A DNA stretch of 43,501 nt from Pseudomonadota bacterium (GTDB taxonomy: Bacteria > Desulfobacterota > Syntrophorhabdia > Syntrophorhabdales > Syntrophorhabdaceae): positions 1 to 43,501 of the forward strand of contig JAPLKA010000117.1 in the NCBI GenBank assembly GCA_026388315.1, read 5' to 3'. The position numbers and the translations under genes were made by a program. The notes beneath the pieces were generated by a model. The model worked only from the letters and a program-made list of their open reading frames with translations, had not been told where the DNA came from and made no database searches. Positions within the stretch are counted from its first letter, which is position 1. The number at the start of each line of letters is the position of its first letter. Shown piece by piece: positions 34,094-42,502 of the stretch.

Positions 34094-35620
34094 TCAAAAC
34101 CTCTCAAGTTCTCCTTCAATCTCTTCCTGTTTTATATAATCAAGGTGGGCGAGAACATCGAAACGCCCCACCAGCTCTGATACGCTCTTCATGCCAAGCT
34201 TCTTCAGTATAGCAATAAGCTGATGGCGCCATGCCATATACATATTGATGATGCGCTGGCTACCCCATTCAAGTTCCATAAGGCCCGTAAGTTCTTCGTC
34301 CGTTGTGGCAATGCCCCGTGCGCAACCCCGGCCCGATTCACAGTGGTGACAGCGGATGCACTCAAGGGCAACAAGATCGGCAGTACCGAGGCAAACTCCA
34401 TCGGCGCCCATGGCAATAGCCTTTGCCATGTCATAGGCCGTGCGAATGCCACCGCTTGCTATAATCGTTATCTTGTCCCTGATCCCTTCTGTCAGGAGGA
34501 ATTTGTGAACCTTGGGAAGTGCGTACTCAATGGGCATGGCGATATTCTTTTTTGCTATATCGGGGGCAGCGCCTGTCCCGCCGTAGCTTCCGTCGAGTTG
34601 AACAATATGAGCTCCGGCATAGTAGCTTCCCACGGTTACCATATCCACATCGGTAGGTGTCGATACCTTCACCGACACGAGGGCCTTGGAATTGGTCTCC
34701 TTAATCCAGTCCACATGTTTCTTGTGATCTTCAACCGAGTAAACGCTGTGGAACGGAAAAGGGGAAAAGAGCGCACTGCCTTGTACGGCCTCGCGCATCT
34801 GTGCAACACGGGGGGTCACTTTATCTCCCAGCAGGTGTCCGCCGAGACCGGGTTTTGCACCCTGGGCATATTTGAACTCCACAATACGGACCCTTTTGAT
34901 CGTTTCTTCCCGTACACCAAAAAGTCCGGTTGCTACCTGTGTAATGATGTGGTCGTCGTAGTCCATGAGCTCTTCAGGGTAGCCCCCTTCACCAGTGCAG
35001 CAGAAGGTGCCCAGCGCTACGGCAGCCCTGACACGGGAAAGCATCGTTATGATACTTACCGAGCCGAAAGACATGCCCCCCAAATAAAAGGGCACGGGAA
35101 TCGTTATCTTTGGGCGGGAATCGTCCGAACGGTTCAACTCGATTGCTGTCGATACGTCCTCAAATCCCTCCTCGTTCCCCCTGTTTTCCTTTGGGAATAT
35201 GAAACGGAGTTTATCAAAGCCGCCCTCTGAATCACCCGTTTTGTAATTCAAGTCCTGATGCGGAATCTCGCCGGTCTCTGCCATATGCCAGGTGCTGGCA
35301 AGGAGGTCGCCAGTCCACCGTCTGTCACCCAGTATCTCAAAGGCAGGATTGACCGTCACGGTGATGGCCTTTTCAGGACACCTGTTTACGCAATAGAATT
35401 CGTTTGTGCTGCACGTAAACCCGGTACAGAAATGGTCACAGGCCGCCTTCGGCCATTTTGCACCTTTTTTATAGACACCATAAGGGCAGAGCTCAATACA
35501 TAACCCGCAGTTGTTACAGGATCTGTTTATTGCAATGCGGTATCTGCCAAGGGCATTCCTGAAGCGGCTCGGGATTTCCTTTACACTTGGAAAATCAAAT
35601 TTCTGCGGTTCGAATGACAT
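34094..35620 (-). CDS. Glutamate synthase FMN subunit with N-terminal ferredoxin domain
   Basis: This 508-residue protein has an N-terminal Fe-S region (C35, C38, C41, C45; further C61, C65, C70, C77, C81), then a full FMN barrel. The barrel shows IPVPFYLGGMSFGSVSIITMLSRVRAAVALG, EFKYAQGAKPGLGGHL, SVKVSTPTDVDMVTVGSYYAGAHIVQLDGSYGGTGAAPDIAKKN, and IIASGGIRTAYDMAKAIAMGADGVCLGTADLVALECIRCHHCESGRGCARG (3Fe-4S-type Cys set). This matches the archaeal-type split GltB2. The ATG at 35620 follows AGGGG; an upstream in-frame extension overlaps the neighbour and is unlikely. Confidence 0.87.
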   Translation of the reverse strand: MSFEPQKFDFPSVKEIPSRFRNALGRYRIAINRSCNNCGLCIELCPYGVYKKGAKWPKAACDHFCTGFTCSTNEFYCVNRCPEKAITVTVNPAFEILGDRRWTGDLLASTWHMAETGEIPHQDLNYKTGDSEGGFDKLRFIFPKENRGNEEGFEDVSTAIELNRSDDSRPKITIPVPFYLGGMSFGSVSIITMLSRVRAAVALGTFCCTGEGGYPEELMDYDDHIITQVATGLFGVREETIKRVRIVEFKYAQGAKPGLGGHLLGDKVTPRVAQMREAVQGSALFSPFPFHSVYSVEDHKKHVDWIKETNSKALVSVKVSTPTDVDMVTVGSYYAGAHIVQLDGSYGGTGAAPDIAKKNIAMPIEYALPKVHKFLLTEGIRDKITIIASGGIRTAYDMAKAIAMGADGVCLGTADLVALECIRCHHCESGRGCARGIATTDEELTGLMELEWGSQRIINMYMAWRHQLIAILKKLGMKSVSELVGRFDVLAHLDYIKQEEIEGELERF

Positions 35621-35624
35621 TAGC

Positions 35625-37010
35625 TCAACCCCTTTTGCCCATAGTGGCGAAGATTTCTTTTTCGAGGTCTTCAAAAAACATGGCACGACCCATCTCGCCC
35701 CGTAAGCGCCGCACCTCGCGCATTCCCATAGCGCCCAAAATTTCAAGAAGCTGGTTATGCCACCCTGCCATAAGGTTCCTTATTCTCGCGGAACCCCAGG
35801 CAGGATCAACCTGGTCAATTTCTACGGGACATGCAATACCTTCTTTACAACGGCGGCAAACCCTGCACTCCATTGCTACGAGAAGCGGTATATCTATTGT
35901 AAGCGCATCGGCTCCACATATAATCAGTTTCGCCATATGCTCTGCCATGGCAATACCTCCGCTTGCGATGAGTGTGATCTGATCACGTACCCCTTCCTCC
36001 ACTAAGCGAAGGTGGATTTCCTTCACGCGTTCTTTTATAAAGAGCGGTTGATCGACCTCTTCAAGACCGTATTCATCGGCATAAAGATGAAGGACCTCGG
36101 CCCCTTCCTGTCCGGTAAGTTGAAGCGCCCGTTCTGATGCCTTTGAGTTTAATGGCATTCTAATAATAACCACGAGCTGCGGATTTTCCTCTTTCAGCAT
36201 GGCCTGGACAGCCATAGCGTTCTCACTGTCCGGTATCTCAATCATACGGAGTCTTTTAATCAGTTCAGGGGGAAGATTTTCCGGCTTCCCATCAACATGA
36301 ACAATGATATGCGGGAGATATTTTTCCAAATCAGGGGTGAGGTCTGACTGCCTGACCACGGTAAAAGTGCCCAATGATTGTGCGCACTCAAGGAGTGAAA
36401 GGTTTATCTTTTCGCGTGGAGGAGACCATGGCAATATGTCAAAAATGACCGGCAATGGTATCTCTACAAGGGGCGGAGCAGGAGAAACAATCGATCCGTC
36501 AGGCCCGAACTCAAGGAACATGAGCTTACGACCCAGGTCAACGTTTGTGCTGATATATTCGCGTCCGTGGATGCCGTCCCGTGTGGGCCGAACAATCTCG
36601 GACATATCTGTCCACATGGCGTCAAATCCTGGACCGGAGAACGGACCACCATAGCCGCCCCCTGAGACCGGTATTCGGCCTGTCTCTGCTTGAAACCAGA
36701 GGCTTGAGATAATCTCCGGCGTCCAGTAATGATCCCCTAAAACCTTATAGGTGGGGTTAAGGCCCTTCTGAATCAGCCTGTTAGGACAGTTTTGCACGCA
36801 CCTGAAACAGTCCTGACACTCACTGTCAAGGGTATCGAGCATCTGTCGGGTATCGAGGTTCCGTTTTTCATAGACTTTATAAACGCACTCTTTCTTTACG
36901 CACCGGGCACATCTAAGACATCCTTCCTCCCAGGCTATTACACCGGATTTTGTAATAGCCTGGAATCTGTTAGGTACCGGTGATGTATGGATATTGTATT
37001 TTGGAGGCAT
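35625..37010 (-). CDS. Divergent glutamate synthase-like paralogue
   Basis: This 461-residue protein has the same plan as the next gene: two N-terminal 4Fe-4S sets (C31, C34, C37, C42; C65, C68, C71, C75) and a barrel end DQITLIASGGIAMAEHMAKLIICGADALTIDIPLLVAMECRVCRRCKEGIACPVEI. The Gly-rich FMN/substrate segment found in the neighbour (GSYGGTGAAP) is replaced by LHLYADEYGLEE, and EFKYAQGAKPGLGGHL has no clear match. I infer a catalytically altered, perhaps structural or electron-transfer subunit. It lies 13 bp after metF2. Confidence 0.75.
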   Translation of the reverse strand: MPPKYNIHTSPVPNRFQAITKSGVIAWEEGCLRCARCVKKECVYKVYEKRNLDTRQMLDTLDSECQDCFRCVQNCPNRLIQKGLNPTYKVLGDHYWTPEIISSLWFQAETGRIPVSGGGYGGPFSGPGFDAMWTDMSEIVRPTRDGIHGREYISTNVDLGRKLMFLEFGPDGSIVSPAPPLVEIPLPVIFDILPWSPPREKINLSLLECAQSLGTFTVVRQSDLTPDLEKYLPHIIVHVDGKPENLPPELIKRLRMIEIPDSENAMAVQAMLKEENPQLVVIIRMPLNSKASERALQLTGQEGAEVLHLYADEYGLEEVDQPLFIKERVKEIHLRLVEEGVRDQITLIASGGIAMAEHMAKLIICGADALTIDIPLLVAMECRVCRRCKEGIACPVEIDQVDPAWGSARIRNLMAGWHNQLLEILGAMGMREVRRLRGEMGRAMFFEDLEKEIFATMGKRG

Positions 37011-37023
37011 ATCGTCACTCCTC

Positions 37024-37947
37024 TTACACTTGGGGCCGTGGAAAAAGTTTGGCCGCTTCTATTAATTGTGGAACCGCTTCTTCCCACTCGATCGCCATGA
37101 TATGGACCCCGTGAACGCCCTGGGCCTCTTTCAATGCCTGGATGGTCTCAATAGCTATCTTAAGCCCCTCCTGACGCTGTTCCCTGGCCGGTATGGATTT
37201 CATCCGGTTGATTATCTCATCGGGGACATCCATGCCTGCCACCTGTTTACTCATAAATTCTGCCATACGGGCAGATTTTAACGGCGTGATACCGCCCAAT
37301 ATATACACCTTTTCGTCAAGGCCAAGGTCTCTGACCTTATCCATCCACTCATTGAAGCGTGTGAGATTGTATATGCACTGTGTCTGGATAAACTCTGCAC
37401 CGGCCGCCACCTTTTTGCCAAGGCGGATTGCCCTGTACGCAAAAGGATCGGCAAAGGGGTTTGCAACAGCTCCGATAAAAAGGCGTGGCGGCTCTGAAAG
37501 CTTGTCTCCTCCGAGTATTACACCATTATCCCTCATCTGCCGGACAAGCTGTATTAACTGGACAGAATCTACATCAAATACCCCTTTTGCCTGGGGTTGA
37601 TTGCCGAAAGACTGGTGGTCGCCGCTCAAACAGAGGACATTGCGGATACCGAGTGCAGAAGCGCCAAGTATATCAGACTGGAGTGCAATACGGTTACGGT
37701 CCCGTGTTGTCATCTGGAGCACAGGGTCAAGCCCTTCCTTTTTCAGGAGCACACAGGCGGCAAGACTGCTTAAGCGCACAACACCAGTCTGGTTGTCTGT
37801 TACATTTACGCTGTCAACAAAACCCTTCAGAATCTTTCCCTTGGACTTTATGACCTTCGGATCAGCTCCCTTGGGAGGGCCGCACTCTGCGGTAACAGCA
37901 AAATGCCCTTTTTCTAAAACCCTTTTGAGACGACTATCGGTTTTCAT
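37024..37947 (-). CDS. metF: Methylenetetrahydrofolate reductase MetF, copy 2
   Basis: This 307-residue MetF catalytic barrel is collinear with copy 1 at 22835-23761: AVTAECGPPKGAD, SVNVTDNQTGVVRLSS, TRDRNRIALQSDILGASALGIRNVLCLSGDHQSFGNQP, FIGAVANPFADPFAYRAIRLGKKVAAGAEFIQTQCIY. It overlaps metV2 by 4 bp. It sits near the promoter-proximal end, before the glutamate synthase-like genes. Confidence 0.9.
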   Translation of the reverse strand: MKTDSRLKRVLEKGHFAVTAECGPPKGADPKVIKSKGKILKGFVDSVNVTDNQTGVVRLSSLAACVLLKKEGLDPVLQMTTRDRNRIALQSDILGASALGIRNVLCLSGDHQSFGNQPQAKGVFDVDSVQLIQLVRQMRDNGVILGGDKLSEPPRLFIGAVANPFADPFAYRAIRLGKKVAAGAEFIQTQCIYNLTRFNEWMDKVRDLGLDEKVYILGGITPLKSARMAEFMSKQVAGMDVPDEIINRMKSIPAREQRQEGLKIAIETIQALKEAQGVHGVHIMAIEWEEAVPQLIEAAKLFPRPQV

Positions 37948-38612
37948 ATGCTCTGGTCCTCCCTGTGGATTTTCCTGGGTCCCTTGCCCTGCTGCTTTGA
38001 CCAGTCTGCAGGAGGATAGACGTTTTGCAGAAGGTCAAGCCTGCCTGCCTTATCAAGACGTTCAATGATGAGCTGCCATGCGCAGGGGGCATCGGGATCT
38101 GTCTCGCATTTGCCGTCTTTCGAACCACCGCAGGGGCCGTTAAATAACCCTTTGGCGCAGCGGGTAATGGGGCAGACCGCAGCAAAATAACCAAGTTTAC
38201 AGTCGCCACAGGCACGGCAATTCTCTATCCAGAGCCCTGCTTCTTTTGTCTGACCGATAAAGGTGGTATTCAGTGCAGGAAGAATAATTACACCCGCGAA
38301 TACATCGGCCAAAGCCTGAACACCTGCACCGCATCCAAGTGAGAGGATTGCATCGAACTGGCCGACAAGGCCGGTCAACTGGTCAATAAATTCATAGACG
38401 CACTGGCGGTCTAACGTAATCTCATTAACCTCTATCCTTCGCCCTTCCATCTTTGCGTCCATGCGGAGCGCCGAAGCAAGAAGCCCCACTTCCTTTTCAC
38501 CGCCGGAAGCACACTCGGCCACGCAGCTTCCGCAGCCGGCCACAAGAATCTTCTTGTAAGGTGCAATCATTTCCTTGATTTCAGATAAAGGTTTTCTTTC
38601 CGCTGTAATCAT
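37944..38612 (-). CDS. metV: MetV-type partner, copy 2
   Basis: This 222-residue protein is the same length as copy 1. It has GCGSCVAEC (C27, C30, C34), LSLGCGAGVQALAD, and CRACGDCKLGYFAAVCPITRCAKGLFNGPCGGSKDGKCETD followed by CAWQLIIERLD. The final part of the Fe-S region is as well preserved as in copy 1, so both copies look functional. Confidence 0.88.
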   Translation of the reverse strand: MITAERKPLSEIKEMIAPYKKILVAGCGSCVAECASGGEKEVGLLASALRMDAKMEGRRIEVNEITLDRQCVYEFIDQLTGLVGQFDAILSLGCGAGVQALADVFAGVIILPALNTTFIGQTKEAGLWIENCRACGDCKLGYFAAVCPITRCAKGLFNGPCGGSKDGKCETDPDAPCAWQLIIERLDKAGRLDLLQNVYPPADWSKQQGKGPRKIHREDQSI

Positions 38613-38707
38613 ACGTTTACTCCTTTAGTATTAGCGTGGAGCATGGAGCGTTTAGCCCCCGCTCTGCGAGCCCCCACTGCGTGAGGACAGGAACAGGCGT
38701 AGAGTCC
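38613..38707. repeat. metV2-mvhD2 gap with GC-rich word repeats
   Basis: GCGTGGAGCATGGAGCG-type words occur at about 38633-38650, and GCCCCCGCTCTGCGAGCCCCC at about 38656-38676. Part of this GC-rich string loosely resembles the hairpin DNA inserted in hdrA (shared CTCGCAG.GC). The metV2 ribosome-binding site (AAAGGAG) lies at the left end. Confidence 0.45.
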
Positions 38708-39160
38708 TTATGCCTTCTGAACGCTATCCGCTATACGCTCTACGCTGTTTTTTGCCGGGTTTGGGCCAAAATCAGTTTCGCGTGCAAGGAATTCACGTGC
38801 CCTCTCGTTGATGGTCAACTGATCACCCTGTATCGCCTGAATCAACTCAAGCCGCTGAGGTTCAAGCCCTATTTCCTCGATTAATCCCTGAGCAAAGGCA
38901 AGGCGTTTCCTGGCACGGAGATTCCCTTCGTGGTAGCGGCATGCACCTTCAGGACAAATGATGAGGTATACCTTGTCTGCACCTGTTTCGAGGGCACGCA
39001 GCAGATGAAGCGGTTCAATGCGGCCGCTGCAGGGAAGAGGGAAAAATTTAATCCTTGAGCCAAGCTCTCTTTCGAGGACACGACGGTTTGCGTCCTGGTT
39101 CGCATCGAGTTGCTGGCAGAAAAAAATCGTAATGTTCAGTCCCGCACTTTTTTGATCCAT
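38708..39160 (-). CDS. mvhD: MvhD-like subunit lacking the N-terminal cluster cysteines, copy 2
   Basis: This 150-residue MvhD relative begins NITIFFCQQLDANQDANRRVL where copy 1 has AFCCEY-U-GYTAADLAG. The CC and Cys/Sec pair is therefore reduced to one Cys. Later motifs survive: LPCSGRIEPLHLLRALETGADKVYLIICPEGACRYHEGNLRARKRL and FGPNPAK. The 2Fe-2S cluster is probably lost or altered, so this copy may be structural. It is the first gene of the 16-kb operon. The start has AGAGGA at 9 bp. Confidence 0.8.
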   Translation of the reverse strand: MDQKSAGLNITIFFCQQLDANQDANRRVLERELGSRIKFFPLPCSGRIEPLHLLRALETGADKVYLIICPEGACRYHEGNLRARKRLAFAQGLIEEIGLEPQRLELIQAIQGDQLTINERAREFLARETDFGPNPAKNSVERIADSVQKA

Positions 39161-39174
39161 AATATTTAATCCTC

Positions 39175-39194
39175 TGTATATCCTTTGTATATCC
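39175..39194 (-). promoter_or_regulatory. Direct repeat upstream of the hdr/met operon
   Basis: TGTATATCC occurs at 39175-39183 and 39186-39194 (11-bp period), between the terminator at 39208-39230 and the first gene of the operon. On the minus strand it gives GGATATACA twice, a candidate regulator site or -10 region. No good -35 is visible. Confidence 0.3.
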
Positions 39195-39207
39195 TTCTTT
39201 CAGGGAC

Positions 39208-39230
39208 AAAAAAAGCGTCCTTTTGGACGC
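39208..39230 (-). terminator. Rho-independent terminator of the amidotransferase gene
   Basis: On the minus strand GCGTCC-AAAA-GGACGC is followed by seven T. It lies after the gene at 39342-40151 and before the mvhD2 operon, separating the two units. A second hairpin with no T-tract (ACCTCG-N6-CGAGGT) is at 39254-39271. Confidence 0.8.
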
Positions 39231-39341
39231 CTCTGTCAGTTCTTTCTTAGACACCTCGTTGTGTCGAGGTATTCCTTTAACATTTTTCTACAAAATCTGT
39301 CAATCAAATATTATTTGCGGTTAACAGCCAATAAAACAAGA

Positions 39342-40151
39342 TCAGACATATTTTGCTGACATAAAGGCGTGTTCTTTTATGCTCCACCATAGAAGCTTCT
39401 TCTTTTTAGCATTCTTTTCATCCTCAACGAACAATTTCATGACCCTTTTTATCCGGAGTGCCGATTCAACGAGACCCTTGAAATTGAGAAAAATCTGTTT
39501 TGCCTGTTGTTCAAAATCATCCCTCATCTTCTCCGTATCCCTCATTATCTTCTCAATATCGACCTTCCCCGCCTCGTCTTTCATCCATGCCTCTATCATA
39601 TCATTTGTAACTTCTATATGGAATTGAAGGCCGTAAACATTATTTTCAATCCTGAATGCCTGGTTCCTGCATTTCTTTGATTGCGCTAAAAGCATGCCGT
39701 TGGCAGGTAATTCAAATGTATCTTCATGCCATTGAAAAACAGGGATATTTTTTGGCAACCCCCGGAACAGTGAATCCTTCTGTCCTTCCTTTGTAAGTGT
39801 TACGTGGTACCAGCCTATCTCTTTTTCGGATGCTTTTGTAACGGCTGCGCTGCATGTTTTTGCTATCAGTTGAGCGCCAAGACATATGCCCAGCATGGGA
39901 ATTTCTTCTATCAGTGCTTTTCTTATGAGCTTTTCCTCTTCTTTCAGAAAAGGATAGTTTTCCTCTTCGTCAACGTTCATCGGTCCGCCAAGGATAACGA
40001 CAGCCGAAACATCATGGAGGGAATCAGGCAATTTTTCGCCGTTACCTAGTTCTATGGTGCGGAGTTCCCAACCGTCATCTCTGAAAAACTGACCGATGAG
40101 TCCTGGGCCTTCTTGCGCTATATGTTTTACAATTAAAATTGTTTTGTCCAT
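39342..40151 (-). CDS. Class I glutamine amidotransferase (GMP synthase-like)
   Basis: This 269-residue protein has a GATase class I domain. The nucleophile Cys lies in MLGICLGAQLIAKT (about residue 88), and His-Glu in GLQFHIEVT. VVILGGPMNVDEEENYPFL is the oxyanion-strand region. It is a stand-alone amidotransferase of the YfeJ/GuaA-like type with no synthetase domain. A basic, helical C-terminal tail of about 60 residues is unusual. The ATG at 40151 follows AGGAGGG. It probably hydrolyses glutamine or gamma-glutamyl compounds; the ammonia acceptor is unknown. Confidence 0.8.
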   Translation of the reverse strand: MDKTILIVKHIAQEGPGLIGQFFRDDGWELRTIELGNGEKLPDSLHDVSAVVILGGPMNVDEEENYPFLKEEEKLIRKALIEEIPMLGICLGAQLIAKTCSAAVTKASEKEIGWYHVTLTKEGQKDSLFRGLPKNIPVFQWHEDTFELPANGMLLAQSKKCRNQAFRIENNVYGLQFHIEVTNDMIEAWMKDEAGKVDIEKIMRDTEKMRDDFEQQAKQIFLNFKGLVESALRIKRVMKLFVEDEKNAKKKKLLWWSIKEHAFMSAKYV

Positions 40152-40545
40152 ATCTACCCTCCTGAAAGGTCTTAGGGACTGATAAATCATACGCTGTTGA
40201 CTATTTTGAACGGCGTTGTTCGATTTGCTTGAATTACCCTCTGAGGTCGGTGAGGGAATAAGATTTACACACCGATGTGTAAATATGCTTAACGCAAATT
40301 TACAAGTAAATTAATGTTATATTTGGTAACCGACAAAAATTTGTTGCATTTTTATAACATTTAAAAGAAATAGAAAAGCAAGAAATGAATTTCCGTCCTA
40401 ATTTGCCCCTCTATAAGAAATTTACACAATTATGTTAGCAAAACTCATTAAAAAATAAAGTGGTAGTTAAATTGATAAAGTATGTTTTAATTTTTTTCTT
40501 GACATTTCATTTTAGCTCCACCATACTTTTTCTCAGGGGTTAGTA
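40152..40545. promoter_or_regulatory. Divergent regulatory region with ATTTAC/GTAAAT dyads
   Basis: This AT-rich region lies between two divergent genes. A 22-bp palindrome, ATTTACACA-CCGA-TGTGTAAAT, is at 40263-40284. A second dyad, AATTTAC-AA-GTAAATT, is at 40297-40312. A half-site, ATTTACACA, is at about 40429-40437. These are good candidate operators for the neighbouring XRE-cupin regulator. Confidence 0.5.
40499..40527 (+). promoter_or_regulatory. Candidate promoter of the XRE-cupin regulator
   Basis: TTGACA (40499-40504), 17 bp, then CATACT (40522-40527), ending 18 bp before the ATG at 40546, so any leader is very short. The -35 is perfect. Confidence 0.55.
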
Positions 40546-41118
40546 ATGAGAGACAATATTCGGGAGTTGCAGATTCTTGGGAGTAAGATCAAAACCTTTC
40601 GGCTCAGCAGGAAACTTAAACTTTCCGATCTTTCCGAGCATTCATCATGTACAAGCGCCTATATCTCGCAGATTGAGCGGGGTCTGGTAAGTCCATCTAT
40701 ATCGGTCCTAAAAAATATTGCCAACGCCCTCGGGGTTCGCCTCGTAGACCTGTTTCTCACTGATGACCAACAAGAAGATGATGTTATTGTAAGAAACGGT
40801 CATGGGTACGAAATACGATACCCGCGAGGGGATTCGTCCATCTATCTTCTTGTCAAGCACCTTGATGGTAAGTTTATGGAACCGCTGATAAAGATACTGA
40901 AACCGAAGGAAGGCAGTGACGGCCTATATTCCCACAACGGCAGTCAGGAATTCGGATATGTGCTTTCGGGAGAATTCGATTTAATGATTGAGGAGAATGT
41001 TGACACCTTGAGGAAGGGTGACAGTTTTTATTTTAACTCAAGCCGGCCTCACGGGTTCGTCAACAATGGAGAGGAAGTGGCAGAGATACTGTGGGTAATT
41101 AGCCCACCAACCTATTAA
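40546..41118 (+). CDS. XRE-family regulator with cupin sensor domain
   Basis: This 190-residue protein has an N-terminal HTH_3 domain (residues about 8-65: LGSKIKTFRLSRKLKLSDLSEHSSCTSAYISQIERGLVSPSISVLKNIANALGV). The C-terminal cupin_2 domain (about 110-185) has SHNGSQEFGYVLSGEFDLMI and SFYFNSSRPHGFVNNG. Relatives (PuuR, SutR type) sense small metabolites. It stands directly before a Liv-type transporter, 20 bp away, which suggests it controls uptake genes and itself. Confidence 0.85.
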   Translation: MRDNIRELQILGSKIKTFRLSRKLKLSDLSEHSSCTSAYISQIERGLVSPSISVLKNIANALGVRLVDLFLTDDQQEDDVIVRNGHGYEIRYPRGDSSIYLLVKHLDGKFMEPLIKILKPKEGSDGLYSHNGSQEFGYVLSGEFDLMIEENVDTLRKGDSFYFNSSRPHGFVNNGEEVAEILWVISPPTY

Positions 41119-41138
41119 ATAAACTTAAGGAGGGTTTT

Positions 41139-42440
41139 ATGAAGAGGTGTTCAGTGTTGCTTTTTGTTTTTAGTCTGGTATTATTGTCGACTTTTGCCGT
41201 ATCGTTCGCAGCGGAAGATATTAAGCTTGGGGTTTTACACTCCCTGACAGGGCCATTCGCTCCGGCCGGTGGTCTTTCCGGACAGAGAGGCTCTTTGGTC
41301 GCAATCGACATGATAAATGCAAGAGGAGGGGTGGCAGGGAAATATAAGGTAAAGGCTGTAGAGGCCGATGCCCAGAGCAACCCGGAAGTAGCGATCCGTG
41401 AAGCGGAGAGGCTTATATCTGTTGAAAAAGTACCTGTTATTGTCGGGGTTTTTTCAAGTTCCATTGCAGTGCCTCTGGCTCCGATTGCCGATAAGAATAA
41501 GACCATCTTCTGGATCACCATCGCCATTTCCGATAAAGTCCTTGAAGACAGACACCTGAAATATGTTTTTCGTATCCAGCCAATGGGTTCCCAGTGGGGT
41601 AACTCCTCCGTTGATATGCTGTCCGAGATTTACGGAAAATTTGGTTACAGCAATCCGAACCAGGTAAAATTGGCTGTTGCTTATGAGGATGGACCGTATG
41701 GAACGATCGTATCGAAGGCAAACCTCGACAGGGCAAAGAAATATCAGATGTCTGTCGGCCTTACCGAGGCTTACACCCATACTGCGAAAGATCTCTCATC
41801 TTTGATCCTTAAGGTAAAAAGGGCCAAACCTGATGTGGTGCTCCATACCGGCTACTTCCCCGATGTGGTACTCTTCCTCCGGCAGTCAAGAGAGCTCGGT
41901 CTTAAGTGGAAAGGCCTCATAGGCCACGGTGCGGGTTACGCCAATTTTCGTGAAATGGAAAAATCCCTGGGGAGGTCCATGGTAAACTATGTATGCAATG
42001 TAGACCCTGCCCCTGCGCAACTCCTTGATTTAAAAAAGCTTAAACCTGGCATAGGTGATTTGATTGGTGAATTCCTGAAGAGATACAAGGAAAAATATAA
42101 AGAATCCGACCCGGAAACCCATGCTACGCAAGGTTTCTCGCATACATGGGTTCTCCTCAACAATGTTATGCCTGTGGCACTGGAGAAATATGGAAAGATC
42201 ACACCGGATACGATACGGCAGGCAGCCCTCGATCTCGATATACCTGAGGGTGGAACACCAAGCGGCTACGGGGTTAAATTTGCACCCCCCGAACACAAGT
42301 TTGCCGGGCAGAACCTGAGGTCTTATCCCGTGGTAAGCCAGTGGGTCAATGGCAAGGTGGAGATCGTATGGCCGGCAACCTTGCGGACAGCCGAACCCAA
42401 GCTCCCGATACCCGCAGATTCTCCATATGCGGTAAAATAG
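41139..42440 (+). CDS. Liv-type ABC transporter substrate-binding protein
   Basis: This 433-residue periplasmic binding protein (Peripla_BP_6, LivK-like) has signal peptide CSVLLFVFSLVLLSTFAVSFAAED. The mature start IKLGVLHSLTGPFAPAGGLSGQRGSLVAIDMINARGG is typical, as is AVAYEDGPYGTIVSKANL. These proteins bind branched-chain amino acids, amides, urea or aromatic acids. The ligand cannot be read from the sequence. AAGGAGG precedes the ATG. A strong stem-loop follows it before livG. Confidence 0.88.
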   Translation: MKRCSVLLFVFSLVLLSTFAVSFAAEDIKLGVLHSLTGPFAPAGGLSGQRGSLVAIDMINARGGVAGKYKVKAVEADAQSNPEVAIREAERLISVEKVPVIVGVFSSSIAVPLAPIADKNKTIFWITIAISDKVLEDRHLKYVFRIQPMGSQWGNSSVDMLSEIYGKFGYSNPNQVKLAVAYEDGPYGTIVSKANLDRAKKYQMSVGLTEAYTHTAKDLSSLILKVKRAKPDVVLHTGYFPDVVLFLRQSRELGLKWKGLIGHGAGYANFREMEKSLGRSMVNYVCNVDPAPAQLLDLKKLKPGIGDLIGEFLKRYKEKYKESDPETHATQGFSHTWVLLNNVMPVALEKYGKITPDTIRQAALDLDIPEGGTPSGYGVKFAPPEHKFAGQNLRSYPVVSQWVNGKVEIVWPATLRTAEPKLPIPADSPYAVK

Positions 42441-42451
42441 TGTAGGTGGAA

Positions 42452-42481
42452 CCGGAGGGCGAGGTAAAACCCGCCCTCCGG
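42452..42481 (+). terminator. Stem-loop between binding protein and livG
   Basis: CCGGAGGGCG (42452-42461) and CGCCCTCCGG (42472-42481) form a perfect 10-bp stem with a 10-nt loop, followed by ATTTT. This is probably a partial terminator or mRNA-stabilising structure that raises the level of the binding protein over the ATPases. Confidence 0.65.
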
Positions 42482-42502
42482 ATTTTAACGAGAGGTCCGT
42501 TA

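Noticed and set aside
34223-35230. 335-codon plus-strand frame
   Set aside because: It is antisense to the glutamate synthase FMN subunit, whose Fe-S and barrel motifs are clear.
39254-39271. Second terminator upstream of the mvhD2 operon
   Set aside because: The hairpin has no T-tract on either strand; the one at 39208-39230 suffices.
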